From an uncultured Bacillota bacterium (lineage in GTDB: Bacteria > Bacillota > Clostridia > Lachnospirales > Lachnospiraceae): a DNA stretch of 64,000 bases. The first letter of the stretch is position 1; the number at the start of each line of letters is the position of its first letter. The notes below the pieces were generated by a model. The model had not been told where the DNA came from. It ran no database searches and worked only from the letters and a program-made list of their open reading frames with translations. The position numbers were made by a program, and so were the translations under genes. Below are positions 52,692-61,500 of the stretch, one piece after another. The stretch is taken from NCBI GenBank assembly GCA_958352855.1, contig CATWQE010000008.1, positions 10,273-74,272 on the forward strand. Reading direction: 5' to 3'.

Positions 52692-53582
52692 ATGACAAAT
52701 AACACGATATTTGATGATGTGTTCCGGACCTTACTGGAAAAGATGCCGGAACTTGCAGTGCCTTTGATTAATGAAGTTTTTGGTACTTCCTACCCGGAGG
52801 ATATCCAATTAATACAAAAGAGAAATGAGCATCAGACAAAACAGGGGGAAATTATAACTGATTCCCATCTTCTGATTGCAGACAAAGCGTACCATATAGA
52901 ATGCCAAAGTACCAGCGATAGCAGTATGATTATCCGCATGGTAGAGTATGATTTTTCTATCAGCCTGGAGTCTTTACAACAGGAAGATGGAAAGTACCGG
53001 ATGTATTTCCCCGCTTCCTGTATCTTATATCTAAGAGGAACTTCATGCAGAAAACTGCTGAGCATTGAAATTGTAATGCCAGATGGCACTTTGACAGAAT
53101 ATAAAGTTCCTGCGATTTATGTAGGGCATTATACCAAAGATGAAATCTTACAAAAGAGACTTTTCTTCCTTCTGCCTTTTTACATTATGAGATATGAAAA
53201 GATAGCATTGGATACAGAACATCCAAAGTTACAGAAAATGTTGAAGGAATATCAGGAAATTGAAAAATGCCTAGAAGAGGAATTCCTGGAGGACGGAAAA
53301 GAAAAAGCATACCGCGATTTGATGGAACTGATACTAAGGATATCAGATTATATCCTTAGAAATCAAGAAAAGGCCAAGAAAGGATTGGGTGATGTTATGG
53401 GCGGAAAAGTATTGGAACTTGAATCAGATAGACTGATACAAAAAGGATTGGAACAGGGGCTTGAACAGGGACTTACCCAAAGCGTACTTGCACTGTTCCG
53501 CAAAGGAAAAACCGCAGAGGAAATTGCTGATTTATTAGACCTGACACTAGAACATGTAAAGAAGATTCAAGATCAACTATAA
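52692..53582 (+). CDS. Rpn-family (PD-(D/E)XK) nuclease / transposase-like protein
   Basis: A 296-residue protein of the Rpn/YhgA-like group. The N-terminal nuclease fold has FDDVFRTLLEKMPELAVPLI, DSHLLIADKAYHIECQSTSD (about 57-76, with the D...ExQ catalytic strand) and MVEYDFSISLE. The C-terminal part is helical, with repeats GLEQGLEQGLTQS (about 257) and a small HTH-like end. E. coli RpnA is a DNA endonuclease promoting RecA-independent recombination (family knowledge). ATG 52692 has SD AGGAGAGG. It is a typical lone, mobile-type gene between terminators. Confidence 0.88.
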   Translation: MTNNTIFDDVFRTLLEKMPELAVPLINEVFGTSYPEDIQLIQKRNEHQTKQGEIITDSHLLIADKAYHIECQSTSDSSMIIRMVEYDFSISLESLQQEDGKYRMYFPASCILYLRGTSCRKLLSIEIVMPDGTLTEYKVPAIYVGHYTKDEILQKRLFFLLPFYIMRYEKIALDTEHPKLQKMLKEYQEIEKCLEEEFLEDGKEKAYRDLMELILRISDYILRNQEKAKKGLGDVMGGKVLELESDRLIQKGLEQGLEQGLTQSVLALFRKGKTAEEIADLLDLTLEHVKKIQDQL

Positions 53583-53588
53583 CAAATA

Positions 53589-53647
53589 AGAGACTGTTGT
53601 ATTAAACCGTATTCAACCATGTTTATACAGTTACTACAACAGTCTCT
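53589..53647. terminator. Long inverted repeat between Rpn and rpiR genes
   Basis: AGAGACTGTTGTA and TACAACAGTCTCT pair over 13 bp, with further inner pairing (GTAT/ATAC). It lies between convergent genes, but T tracts are weak on both sides. Confidence 0.55.
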
Positions 53648-53684
53648 ATGTAGATGGAGAAATACATTAGAAAACAAGCCTTGA

Positions 53685-54506
53685 TTACCTCTCATCCAAT
53701 GCCTCCATGGTATACTCATGCAGAGTTTCCCTTCTTCGGAATCCCTCTGACCGCAGCATTCTGGAATATATCATATCCACTATTATAAGAATCGGAAATT
53801 GCGGCGAAATGGCTTTCCCTCTTTCGAGATTCTCTTTTACTGCAAACAGCATCACTTCATCACAAAACCTCTGAAACTTCTTCTCAACATGAGAAGTCAT
53901 AAGAATCACGGAAGCGCCGCATCGTTTAGCTGCTTTTAGGGAGTCAATCACCGCCTCCGTTTTCCCGCTGACAGTGATTCCAATCACACCACATTCTTCA
54001 TCCAAAAGCACGGAATTCATCTTCATAATATGTTCATCCGTAATTGCCTCAATATTCACGCCAATCCGCATGAACCGCAGTTTCATCTCCATGCCAACCA
54101 TCCCGGAGCTTCCTTTTCCGTATACATAGATACGTTTCTTCTCTGTAAGAATTTTCACAACTCGTCCAATCTGCACTTCGTCAATAAGAGAATAACTTTT
54201 ATTCAAGAGTTCCTGATAGCTGTTCAGTACCCGCTTAATGTTATCACTGCCTGGTTTTTTGACGCCGCCCTGTCCTCCCTGCTCATAGCAGAAAATAAAT
54301 TCTCTGTAGCCCTTATAACCACATTTTTTCGCAAATCTGGAAAGGGAGGCCTCTGACACATACAGCCTTTTTGATACACTTTTTGACGATAAATCCATCT
54401 TTTCCTCGTTGTGAATAAAAAAATCCGCAATATTTTTCTCAAGAGGTGTGAAATTACCATAAATTGCCTCAATCTGAGGAATAATATTCTTTTCGTATGG
54501 TTCCAT
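53685..54506 (-). CDS. RpiR/MurR-family regulator of sialic acid genes (NanR-like)
   Basis: A 273-residue regulator: N-terminal HTH_6 domain (about 1-77; IADFFIHNEEKMDLSSKSVS, VSEASLSRFAKKCGYKGYREF) and a C-terminal SIS sugar-phosphate-binding domain (about 115-245; RIYVYGKGSSGMVGMEMKLR, GVIGITVSGKTEAVIDSLK). RpiR-type NanR proteins of Gram-positives respond to ManNAc-6-P or related sugars (family knowledge). It is the last gene of the nan operon. Its likely operators are the GAAAGTTCTTTC boxes upstream of nanE. Confidence 0.92.
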   Translation of the reverse strand: MEPYEKNIIPQIEAIYGNFTPLEKNIADFFIHNEEKMDLSSKSVSKRLYVSEASLSRFAKKCGYKGYREFIFCYEQGGQGGVKKPGSDNIKRVLNSYQELLNKSYSLIDEVQIGRVVKILTEKKRIYVYGKGSSGMVGMEMKLRFMRIGVNIEAITDEHIMKMNSVLLDEECGVIGITVSGKTEAVIDSLKAAKRCGASVILMTSHVEKKFQRFCDEVMLFAVKENLERGKAISPQFPILIIVDMIYSRMLRSEGFRRRETLHEYTMEALDER

Positions 54507-54531
54507 ACAGCCTCCTTATCCAGACACCTTC

Positions 54532-55416
54532 TTAATGTCTTCCCTTAAAATGATAAAATGCCCCAAGCATTCCTGCCTGGTTCTGATTTTCCGCAAATGT
54601 AAGACGTGTGTGTTTCGCTACGGAAGGAATGAGATATTTATCCAGACTCTTTCTTAGCAAATCTTTTAAATATTCCTTCTGCGCCATAATGCCGCCGCCT
54701 AACACTACAACCTCCGGATTTACCACATAACAGATATTGGCAATTCCCATTCCCAGAATCTGGCACATTTCTTCAATAGCCCTGATACAGTCCCTGTCAC
54801 CTTTTTTTGCCTGTGCAAATACATACTTCCCGTCTATAGAATCTGGACTCAGATTCTTATAATCTGCTGTTTTCTTCACCAGAATGCTGCTGGCTCCCAA
54901 ATCCTGGAACTCTCCTCCCTGAAGATGCATATAGCCAACCTCACAGCCGCTGCCTGAAAAACCATGAAAAACCTTGCCATCTATAATAATGGAGCCGCCG
55001 ATTCCAGTTCCTATGGTAAGACAAACACTGATTTTACTTCCCTTAGACGCCCCTGCAAAACATTCTGCCAGTCCTGCACAGTTTACATCATTTTCCACCT
55101 CACAGGGAATACCATAGCATTTTTCCAGTTCAGCCTTAATTTCTGTTCCCGTATAATCAGGAATCAAAGGGGATGCATAGGTAATTTTCCCTTTTTCACA
55201 GTCTACCATTCCCGCTGTAGAAATACAAATACCCTCTGGACGATATTCTGTCTTATATGTTTCTATAATGTGTTTTGCTTTTTTCACGATACCAGGTCCG
55301 CCATACTGCTGCGCTTCTGTAGGCATTTCCCCTGTTGTAAGAAACACCCCGTCTTCCTGAATCACGCCATACTTTATGGAAGTCCCGCCAATATCAATAC
55401 AGATATATTGTTTCAT
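54532..55416 (-). CDS. nanK: ROK-family kinase, probable N-acetylmannosamine kinase
   Basis: Predicted to phosphorylate ManNAc to ManNAc-6-P. The 294-residue product has the ATP phosphate motif CIDIGGTSIKYGVI (about 5-18), the ENDVNCAGLAE segment (about 104) with the catalytic Asp, and the GTGIGGSIIIDG loop (about 134). The CxCGxxGC zinc motif of most ROK kinases is missing: after the conserved EVGYMHL the chain continues without cysteines. So it is a zinc-less variant. Context (nanE, nanA, symporter) gives the substrate. It lies 23 bp after yhcH. Confidence 0.88.
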   Translation of the reverse strand: MKQYICIDIGGTSIKYGVIQEDGVFLTTGEMPTEAQQYGGPGIVKKAKHIIETYKTEYRPEGICISTAGMVDCEKGKITYASPLIPDYTGTEIKAELEKCYGIPCEVENDVNCAGLAECFAGASKGSKISVCLTIGTGIGGSIIIDGKVFHGFSGSGCEVGYMHLQGGEFQDLGASSILVKKTADYKNLSPDSIDGKYVFAQAKKGDRDCIRAIEEMCQILGMGIANICYVVNPEVVVLGGGIMAQKEYLKDLLRKSLDKYLIPSVAKHTRLTFAENQNQAGMLGAFYHFKGRH

Positions 55417-55439
55417 TGTGCATCTCCTTCATATCCTGA

Positions 55440-55895
55440 TTATTTCTGAATCTTAATCTTAAAAATAGCTTTTTTAATTTTTACCGGTTTTTCTACCTGT
55501 ACTGCTGTTCTGTGGGCATCCTTTGGATAACAGAGAAGAAAATCACCTTCTGTTAAAACTACGTGGCTGTTTTTCTCTCCCTCTAAAGGCAGGAAATCAT
55601 CCTTTTCCACAAATTCCTTCTGCTCCATATTATCAATGAAATTCACATCAATCTGTTCTGGACCTCTTAACATAAAATGTAAGTCCAGATACTGACGGTG
55701 CGCCTCCCAGAATCGGTTTTCCGGTGTTGTTGTTTCATATTCTACAATATTTACAAACAAATTGTCACCATCTATTTCATGACTTCCTGTTTCATATGCC
55801 AGTAAATCATGATTTTTCGCATATTCAAAACATTTCAGTACATCTTCTTCTAAATATCCATAATCCTTTAAATCTCTAATATTTCCAAATACCAT
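55440..55895 (-). CDS. YhcH/YjgK/YiaL-family cupin (sialic-acid-associated)
   Basis: A 151-residue beta-sandwich protein of the DUF386/TabA family: GNIRDLKDYGYLEEDVLKCF, then YETTTPENRFWEAHRQYLDLHF (with the metal-binding His/Glu pattern), LLCYPKDAHRTAVQ near the end. E. coli YhcH belongs to the nan operon and family members are suggested to act as anomerases on sialic acid or derived sugars. The place between the symporter and kinase genes supports that, but the exact reaction is unproven. Confidence 0.92.
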   Translation of the reverse strand: MVFGNIRDLKDYGYLEEDVLKCFEYAKNHDLLAYETGSHEIDGDNLFVNIVEYETTTPENRFWEAHRQYLDLHFMLRGPEQIDVNFIDNMEQKEFVEKDDFLPLEGEKNSHVVLTEGDFLLCYPKDAHRTAVQVEKPVKIKKAIFKIKIQK

Positions 55896-55970
55896 GTCCA
55901 GTTCTCCTTTTTTGACATAATCAGCCTGGGCTAACTGTGAAGAAAGACCAGGCTGATACTGTGCTGTTAC

Positions 55971-57482
55971 TTAATTTTTATAAATTGTTGTATATGGAGC
56001 AGGCTTGGAATTGTCTCCCTTTACCTTTCTCCAGATAATACTTGCAGGAATACCTACTACCAGTGATACTGCAATAGAAATAATGGAGTATGACCAGATA
56101 GATACTTCGCTTGCAGGTACAAAATATTTAATATAAATCATAACTGCAGAAGCTGCAATGAAAGCCATTGTAGCGCCAAAAGTATTTGCAACCTTGGTAA
56201 ATGCGCCCAGGATAAAGGTTCCAATAAGGATACCAAGTACCAGACCCATAAATCCGTTAAACCATTCGTAAGCAGATTTCACACCGCCATTTGCCAGAAC
56301 CATGGCAACCACAATAGAGAAAATACCTACAATCAGAGATACATACTGACCAATCTTAGTCTGTTTTTCAAAACTTAACTGTTTCTTAGACAGACGTTCC
56401 TGGATATCTAAAGTCCAACTGGAAGCTACAGAGTTCAAGCCTGTAGAAAGTGTGGACTGTGCTGCAGCGTAAATGGCTGCCAGAAGTAGACCTGTAATAC
56501 CTACCGGAAGCTCAAATGCAATCCAGGATGCAAAAATCTGGTCCTGCTGCGCTGCTGGTGGAAGCTGATTTCCCTGTACGTTATAGAATACATGCAAACC
56601 TGTTCCAATTAAATAGAATACAGTTGCAATAAAGATAGATAACGCTCCGTTGGCAAGCATCATTTTGTTTAACTTCTTTGTATCTGTAGTAGTTGTAAAA
56701 CGCTGTACAATATCCTGGCTGGATACATAAGAGCCCATAGTATTAAAACCAGCTCCTACAATCAGCAGAAATACACTGTCTTTTAAGATATTTGCATCAA
56801 AAATCGGCTGGTTCTCTGCCAGGAACTTATGATTTGCTGTAAACTCATGGAAAATTGCCCCAATACCGCCATCAATGTGTGACAGCAGGAATACAAGACC
56901 AAAGGTTACACCAATCAGAAGCACAGAACCCTGGATAAAATCTGTCCAAAGTACAGATTTCAATCCACCTGTATAAGAATAAATAATTGCAATTACACCC
57001 ATGATAATAATCAGAATGTTTACATTAATTCCCATAAGGTTTGACAGTACCATACATGGAAGGTACATAATAATAGACATACGTCCAATCTGGTATACAA
57101 TAAACATTACAGCTCCAAGCACACGAAGTCCCTTGCTGTTAAAGCGCAGTTCCAGATAATGATAAGCAGTATCAATATCCAGTTTGCTGTAAATTGGCAG
57201 GAAGAAACGAATTGTAATTGGAATCGCAAGCAGCATACCAAGCTGTGCAAACCACATAATCCAGGTTCCTGCATAAGAGTTTCCTGCCAAAGACAGGAAT
57301 GAAATCGGACTTAACAGTGTCGCAAAAATAGATACAGAAGTTACCCACCATGGCACTGTACCGTCTCCTTTGAAGTACTCTTTTCCCTTCATCTCTTTCT
57401 TTGCGAAATGAAGTCCGGCAAATAAAACGGCTGCCAGATAAACAATTAAAATAACTAAGTCAATGACTGTAAATCCCTGCAT
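55971..57482 (-). CDS. Sodium:solute symporter, probable sialic acid transporter
   Basis: A 503-residue SSS-family protein with about 13 membrane helices (first TVIDLVILIVYLAAVLFAGL). It has WWVTSVSIFATLLSPISFLS (about 45-64) near the sodium sites, YHYLELRFNSKGLRVLGAV, YSYTGGLKSVLWTDFIQG (about 168) and AQSTLSTGLNSVASSWTLDI (about 338-357), all family signatures. Located between nanA and yhcH, it most likely imports N-acetylneuraminate or a derivative with sodium. The R. gnavus 2,7-anhydro-Neu5Ac ABC system is not present in this window. Confidence 0.92.
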   Translation of the reverse strand: MQGFTVIDLVILIVYLAAVLFAGLHFAKKEMKGKEYFKGDGTVPWWVTSVSIFATLLSPISFLSLAGNSYAGTWIMWFAQLGMLLAIPITIRFFLPIYSKLDIDTAYHYLELRFNSKGLRVLGAVMFIVYQIGRMSIIMYLPCMVLSNLMGINVNILIIIMGVIAIIYSYTGGLKSVLWTDFIQGSVLLIGVTFGLVFLLSHIDGGIGAIFHEFTANHKFLAENQPIFDANILKDSVFLLIVGAGFNTMGSYVSSQDIVQRFTTTTDTKKLNKMMLANGALSIFIATVFYLIGTGLHVFYNVQGNQLPPAAQQDQIFASWIAFELPVGITGLLLAAIYAAAQSTLSTGLNSVASSWTLDIQERLSKKQLSFEKQTKIGQYVSLIVGIFSIVVAMVLANGGVKSAYEWFNGFMGLVLGILIGTFILGAFTKVANTFGATMAFIAASAVMIYIKYFVPASEVSIWSYSIISIAVSLVVGIPASIIWRKVKGDNSKPAPYTTIYKN

Positions 57483-57519
57483 GAATTTTCTCCCTCTTCA
57501 TTCTTTCGTGTTCAGTATT

Positions 57520-58446
57520 TTACAGATATTTGGCTTTTGCTTCTTTTACCATATCTGCTGCTTCTTTTGCAACAACCTTGTCAGCTTCCTGCAGATTTTC
57601 CAATGGAAGACGAACACCGCCTAAATCCAGGTTTTCATTAATACGCAAGATTTCTTTTGCTACTGCATACATATTTGCATGGCTGGAGCACATTTTATAG
57701 ATGATTTCGTTAATATCATACTGTAATTCTGTTGCTTTTTCTCTCTCACCTGCTGCAATCAGGTAATTTAATTTCAAGAACAATTCAGGCATAACACCAT
57801 AAGTTCCGCCAATACCGCCATCAGCGCCAATAGCGCGTCCTGCTACAAACTGTTCATCCGGTCCGTTAAATACAACAAACTCACCTTTTGCTGCTTTTCC
57901 TGCTGCCTTGAACATCTGAATATCCTGTGTCGGCATAGAAGAATTCTTTACTGCTACTACTCTTGGATTCTTCATCATTTCTGCAAACAGGCTCATAGTA
58001 AGAGCAGTACCTGCAAGCTGTGGAATGTTGTAAATAATAAAGTCAGTATTTGGAGCAGCTTCACTGATTGCATTCCAGTAAGCGGCAATGGAGTATTCCG
58101 GTAAACGGAAGTAAATCGGAGGAATAGAGGCAATGGCGTCAACGCCTACGCTTTCAGAATGTTTTGCCAGTTCCACACTATCCTTTGTGTTGTTGCATGC
58201 AACATGGTTAATAACAGTTAATTTGCCTTTTGCAACTGCCATTACATTTTCAATGATAACCTTACGTTCTTCAACGCCCTGATAAATACATTCTCCTGAA
58301 GAACCATTTACATAAACACCTTTCACGCCTTTGTCGATGAAATACTGTGTTAATGCGCGCACACGTTCTGGACTTACATTTCCTTCATCATCATAGCATG
58401 CATAAAAAGCCGGAATAATTCCTTTGTACTTGTCTAAATTTCCCAT
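57520..58446 (-). CDS. nanA: N-acetylneuraminate lyase
   Basis: Class I aldolase that cleaves sialic acid to N-acetylmannosamine and pyruvate. The 308-residue TIM barrel has the carboxylate-binding motif VNGSSGECIYQGVEER (about 46-61), the catalytic Tyr in DFIIYNIPQLAGT (about 135-147) and the Schiff-base Lys in VVAVKNSSMP (about 163-172). DapA-like proteins share this fold, but the nan context settles the call. It lies 39 bp after nanE. Confidence 0.93.
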   Translation of the reverse strand: MGNLDKYKGIIPAFYACYDDEGNVSPERVRALTQYFIDKGVKGVYVNGSSGECIYQGVEERKVIIENVMAVAKGKLTVINHVACNNTKDSVELAKHSESVGVDAIASIPPIYFRLPEYSIAAYWNAISEAAPNTDFIIYNIPQLAGTALTMSLFAEMMKNPRVVAVKNSSMPTQDIQMFKAAGKAAKGEFVVFNGPDEQFVAGRAIGADGGIGGTYGVMPELFLKLNYLIAAGEREKATELQYDINEIIYKMCSSHANMYAVAKEILRINENLDLGGVRLPLENLQEADKVVAKEAADMVKEAKAKYL

Positions 58447-58485
58447 AACCTTTTCCTCCTTGACGTTTCGTCTTTAAACTTTAAC

Positions 58486-59184
58486 TTAAATTTCTGCTTT
58501 CGCCATTTCCTCTGTGAAAGACTTTGTAATTAACTGTGGACGGGTGATAATAGAACCTACCACTACACTGTAACATCCAAGTTCCACTACGCGTCTTGCT
58601 TTCTCAGGGGTGTTAATATTTCCTTCTGCGATTACATGATGTTTTACGTTTTTCAGAATTGTACGGATGATTTCAAAATCATTCTCCTCAATTCTGTCTC
58701 CCTTGCTGTGGTCTGTATACCCCACAAGAGTTGTTCCTATAAAGTCAAAACCAAGCTCGTCTGCATGAAGTGCTTCTTCTACGGTAGAGCAATCCGCCAT
58801 CAATAACTGATCTGGGTATTTTTTACGAATTTCATGGTAAAATTCGTCCAGTGTCACACCTCCGGGACGTAATTCAATGGTAGCATCAATAGCAATAATC
58901 TCCGGTTTTACTTCCATTAATTCGTCTACTTCCTTCATGGTCGGAGTGATATACACTTTGCTGTCCTCGTAATCCCTTTTTACAATACCAATCACCGGAA
59001 GTTCTACGTTCTTCTTAATCTCCTCAATATCTTCTCTGGTGTTGGCGCGAATTCCCATGGCTCCGCCTTCCTTTGCCGCTCTTGCCATTCTTCCCATAAT
59101 AAAAGAGGAATGAAGCGGTTCATGAGGAAGCGCCTGACAGGATACGATTAAGTGCCCCTTAAGCTGCTCTAATTTCTGTTCCAT
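58486..59184 (-). CDS. nanE: N-acetylmannosamine-6-phosphate 2-epimerase
   Basis: Converts ManNAc-6-P to GlcNAc-6-P. The 232-residue TIM-barrel product starts [19 protein letters not shown] and has [14 protein letters not shown], the catalytic-Lys strand VIGIVKRDY (about 62-70), [20 protein letters not shown] (about 126) and the catalytic-Glu strand [10 protein letters not shown] (about 175). ATG 59184 gives the family N-terminus, though the SD (AGGAG) is 13 nt away; the frame is open to 59241. First gene of the nan operon, with two operator-like boxes upstream. Confidence 0.93.
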   Translation of the reverse strand: MEQKLEQLKGHLIVSCQALPHEPLHSSFIMGRMARAAKEGGAMGIRANTREDIEEIKKNVELPVIGIVKRDYEDSKVYITPTMKEVDELMEVKPEIIAIDATIELRPGGVTLDEFYHEIRKKYPDQLLMADCSTVEEALHADELGFDFIGTTLVGYTDHSKGDRIEENDFEIIRTILKNVKHHVIAEGNINTPEKARRVVELGCYSVVVGSIITRPQLITKSFTEEMAKAEI

Positions 59185-59227
59185 AATGTTCTCTGCTCTC
59201 CTTTCTGCTTGCGCTTTTCTGCCAATC

Positions 59228-59255
59228 AGTATATCACTCACGAAAGTTTTTTCAA
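59228..59255 (-). promoter_or_regulatory. Promoter of the nan operon
   Basis: Minus-strand -35 TTGAAA and -10 TATACT with a 16-bp spacer, about 44 bp upstream of nanE. The box GAAAGTTTTTTC (plus strand, 59242-59253) overlaps the -35 and spacer. Confidence 0.55.
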
Positions 59256-59366
59256 TAGTTTTGAATTTAAAGAAAGTTCTTTCATATCATTCGGCATTTT
59301 CTATAATTTTACTTTTTATTTTTTGTTCATTTTTTGAAATTATGCACAGGGATTGAAAGTTCTTTC
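59242..59366. promoter_or_regulatory. Three GAAAGTTCTTTC-type boxes (candidate NanR operators)
   Basis: GAAAGTTCTTTC, a 5-2-5 palindrome, occurs exactly at 59272-59283 and 59355-59366, and with one change (GAAAGTTTTTTC) at 59242-59253, all in the divergent nanE-nagA gap. One overlaps the nanE promoter and one lies 17 bp upstream of the nagA -35. They are the natural candidates for binding by the RpiR-type regulator. Confidence 0.65.
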
Positions 59367-59383
59367 TCTTTAAAATCTATAGA

Positions 59384-59412
59384 TTGAATTAATCTTTCCC
59401 CGGAATTATAAT
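59384..59412 (+). promoter_or_regulatory. Promoter of nagA
   Basis: -35 TTGAAT and -10 TATAAT with a 17-bp spacer, about 58 bp upstream of the nagA start. Confidence 0.65.
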
Positions 59413-59470
59413 AAAGACAGAGAGTTTATCCCAGAACTTAAATAACCTGATAGAAAAGGAGTATTCTACT

Positions 59471-60574
59471 ATGATTATTAAAAACGGCCTGGTATTCCAG
59501 GAAGACGGAACTTTTGAAAAAAAAGATTTGTATATTGAAAACGGAAAAATCGTTGCCTCAAAAGCAGAAGTTTCTGACACAACAGAAATTGATGCCACCA
59601 ATCTCAAGGTCCTGCCGGGACTGGTAGATGTCCACAGCCATGGTGCTTTTGGTCATGACTTCTGCGATGCAGACCCGGAAGGATTAAAAATCACGCTGAA
59701 ATACGAAAAAGAACATGGCATTACTTCCTACTGTCCAACTTCCATGACACTTGCCAAGGAAAAACTGCTGGATATTTTCGCAACTGCAACCCAGGTAGAA
59801 GAAAGCCCTGAGCTTGCCCGGATTATTGGTGTAAACATGGAAGGTCCTCTCATTGATATTCAGAAAAAAGGCGCGCAGGCAGGCGAATACATTCGTGTTC
59901 CTGATGCTTCCTTCTTCCGTAACTGTAACGAAGCCTCCGGCAACCAGATAAAACTTGTGACTCTTGCGCCAAATGTAGATAAAGCCTTTGATTTTATTGA
60001 GGAGTTAAAAGATGAAGTTGTAATTTCTATCGGTCATACTACGGCAAACTATGACTGTGCCAAAAAAGCTATGGACCTGGGAGCAAAACATGTCACACAT
60101 CTTTACAACGCCATGCCTCCTTTTGCTCACAGAGACCCGGGTGTTGTGGGCGCTGCCTGTGATACACCGGACTGTATGGTAGAACTTATCTGCGATGGCT
60201 ACCATATTCATCCTGCAACAGTCCGCACGACTTTCAAAATGTTCGGTGACGAAAGAGTTGTACTTATCAGTGACTCCATGATGGCAACCGGTATGCCAAA
60301 TGGAAAATACGAATTAGGCGGACAGGAAGTAACCATGAAAGACCGCTTCGCAGCTCTTTCTGATGGTACTATTGCCGGTTCTGCCACAAACCTTTTTGAC
60401 TGTATGAAAAAAGCTATGGAGTTCGGTATTCCAGAAGCAACAGCCATCTTTGCAGCTACCAGAAATCCCGCCAAGAGCATTGGTGTGTATGATAAGGTAG
60501 GTTCCCTGGTACCAGGGAAATTCGCTGATGTGCTTTTAGTTAATGAGAATTATGAGCTTGTGAAAGTATTATAA
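59471..60574 (+). CDS. nagA: N-acetylglucosamine-6-phosphate deacetylase
   Basis: Removes acetate from GlcNAc-6-P to give glucosamine-6-P, linking sialic acid and GlcNAc use to glycolysis. The 367-residue amidohydrolase has DVHSHGAFGHDF (HxH, about 55-66), the metal Glu in GVNMEGPLIDI (about 120), ISIGHTTANYDCA (about 179), THLYNAMPPFAHRDPG (about 200) and the catalytic Asp in VLISDSMMATG (about 259). ATG 59471 has SD AAAGGAG. It is transcribed divergently from the nan operon from a shared regulatory region. No nagB is adjacent. Confidence 0.95.
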   Translation: MIIKNGLVFQEDGTFEKKDLYIENGKIVASKAEVSDTTEIDATNLKVLPGLVDVHSHGAFGHDFCDADPEGLKITLKYEKEHGITSYCPTSMTLAKEKLLDIFATATQVEESPELARIIGVNMEGPLIDIQKKGAQAGEYIRVPDASFFRNCNEASGNQIKLVTLAPNVDKAFDFIEELKDEVVISIGHTTANYDCAKKAMDLGAKHVTHLYNAMPPFAHRDPGVVGAACDTPDCMVELICDGYHIHPATVRTTFKMFGDERVVLISDSMMATGMPNGKYELGGQEVTMKDRFAALSDGTIAGSATNLFDCMKKAMEFGIPEATAIFAATRNPAKSIGVYDKVGSLVPGKFADVLLVNENYELVKVL

Positions 60575-60586
60575 GTCCTGAATTTT

Positions 60587-60623
60587 AAGGTGATTTTGTC
60601 ACAGACAGAATCACCTTTTTTTC
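60587..60623 (+). terminator. Terminator of nagA
   Basis: AAGGTGATTTTGTC and GACAGAATCACCTT (one G-T pair) with a 3-nt loop, then TTTTTTC. Confidence 0.85.
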
Positions 60624-60689
60624 GTATACTACAGGAAAAGCTACAGAAAATAAAAATACCTATAAATACAAACTACAGGAGGTTTTCCT

Positions 60690-61436
60690 ATGAGATTAAA
60701 AGATAAAGTTGCTATTATTACAGGAGGCAGCCGCGGTATTGGTTTTGCAACTGCGGATGCATTTTTAAGAGAAGGCGCTGTTGTTATCCTCACCGCCAGT
60801 ACCCAGGAATCTGCGGACACTGCTGTGAAAAAACTGAAAGAAAAACATCCTGATTCTACAATAGCCGGTATCAGTCCTAATCTGGCAGATTTGGAATCTG
60901 TGCGTTCTTCTTTTCGTGAAGCCACTTCTAAATATGGCTGTGTTGATATTTTAGTGAACAATGCTGGTCTTTCTGAGCGTACTCCGTTTATGGAATACAA
61001 GGAAGAAGATTTTGACCGCATTATGGACTTAAATGTAAAAGGTGTTTTTAATTGTACCAGAGCTGCTTCTGAATGTATGATTGCTCGTGGTGATGGTGTG
61101 ATTCTCAACACCTCTTCCATGGTAAGTATTTACGGTCAGGCCAGTGGTCTTGCTTATCCGGTCTCCAAATTTGCAGTAAACGGTCTTACTGTTTCTCTTG
61201 CAAGAGAGCTGGGACCAAAAGGCATCCGGGTAAATGCAGTTGCGCCTGGTATTACAGAAACAGATATGATGAAATCAGTTCCAAAAGAAGTGATTGATCC
61301 TCTTATTAATCAGATTCCTCTTCGCCGCCTTGGTCAGCCGGAGGATATTGCCAATGCTTTTGTATTCCTTGCTTCTGACGAAGCATCCTACATTACCGGA
61401 GTTGTTTTAAGTGTAGACGGTATGGCAAGATCCTGA
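60690..61436 (+). CDS. Short-chain dehydrogenase/reductase (FabG-like)
   Basis: A 248-residue NAD(P)-dependent oxidoreductase with the cofactor loop ITGGSRGIGFATADAF (about 10-25), NNAGLSE (about 90), the catalytic Ser (NTSSMVSIYG, about 139) and YPVSK (Tyr/Lys, about 153-157), and the C-terminal YITGVVLSVDGM typical of FabG/gluconate-5-dehydrogenase-like members. The substrate is not readable. Separated from nagA by a terminator, so not obviously part of sialic acid use. SD AGGAGG before ATG 60690. Confidence 0.92.
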   Translation: MRLKDKVAIITGGSRGIGFATADAFLREGAVVILTASTQESADTAVKKLKEKHPDSTIAGISPNLADLESVRSSFREATSKYGCVDILVNNAGLSERTPFMEYKEEDFDRIMDLNVKGVFNCTRAASECMIARGDGVILNTSSMVSIYGQASGLAYPVSKFAVNGLTVSLARELGPKGIRVNAVAPGITETDMMKSVPKEVIDPLINQIPLRRLGQPEDIANAFVFLASDEASYITGVVLSVDGMARS

Positions 61437-61447
61437 AAATGATAAAA

Positions 61448-61500
61448 AAGAAAAACATCCGCACCTCCTCATGTTCCTCAATATGCCGGATGTTTTTCTT
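61448..61500. terminator. Shared terminator between SDR and GIY-YIG genes
   Basis: AAGAAAAACATCCG and CGGATGTTTTTCTT (14 bp) with a 25-nt loop. The right arm lies inside the last codons of the convergent GIY-YIG gene. Confidence 0.75.

Noticed and set aside
53589..53647. MITE with terminal inverted repeats
   Set aside because: The 13-bp arms and 33-bp interior sit neatly between convergent genes, as a terminator would, and no target duplication is visible.
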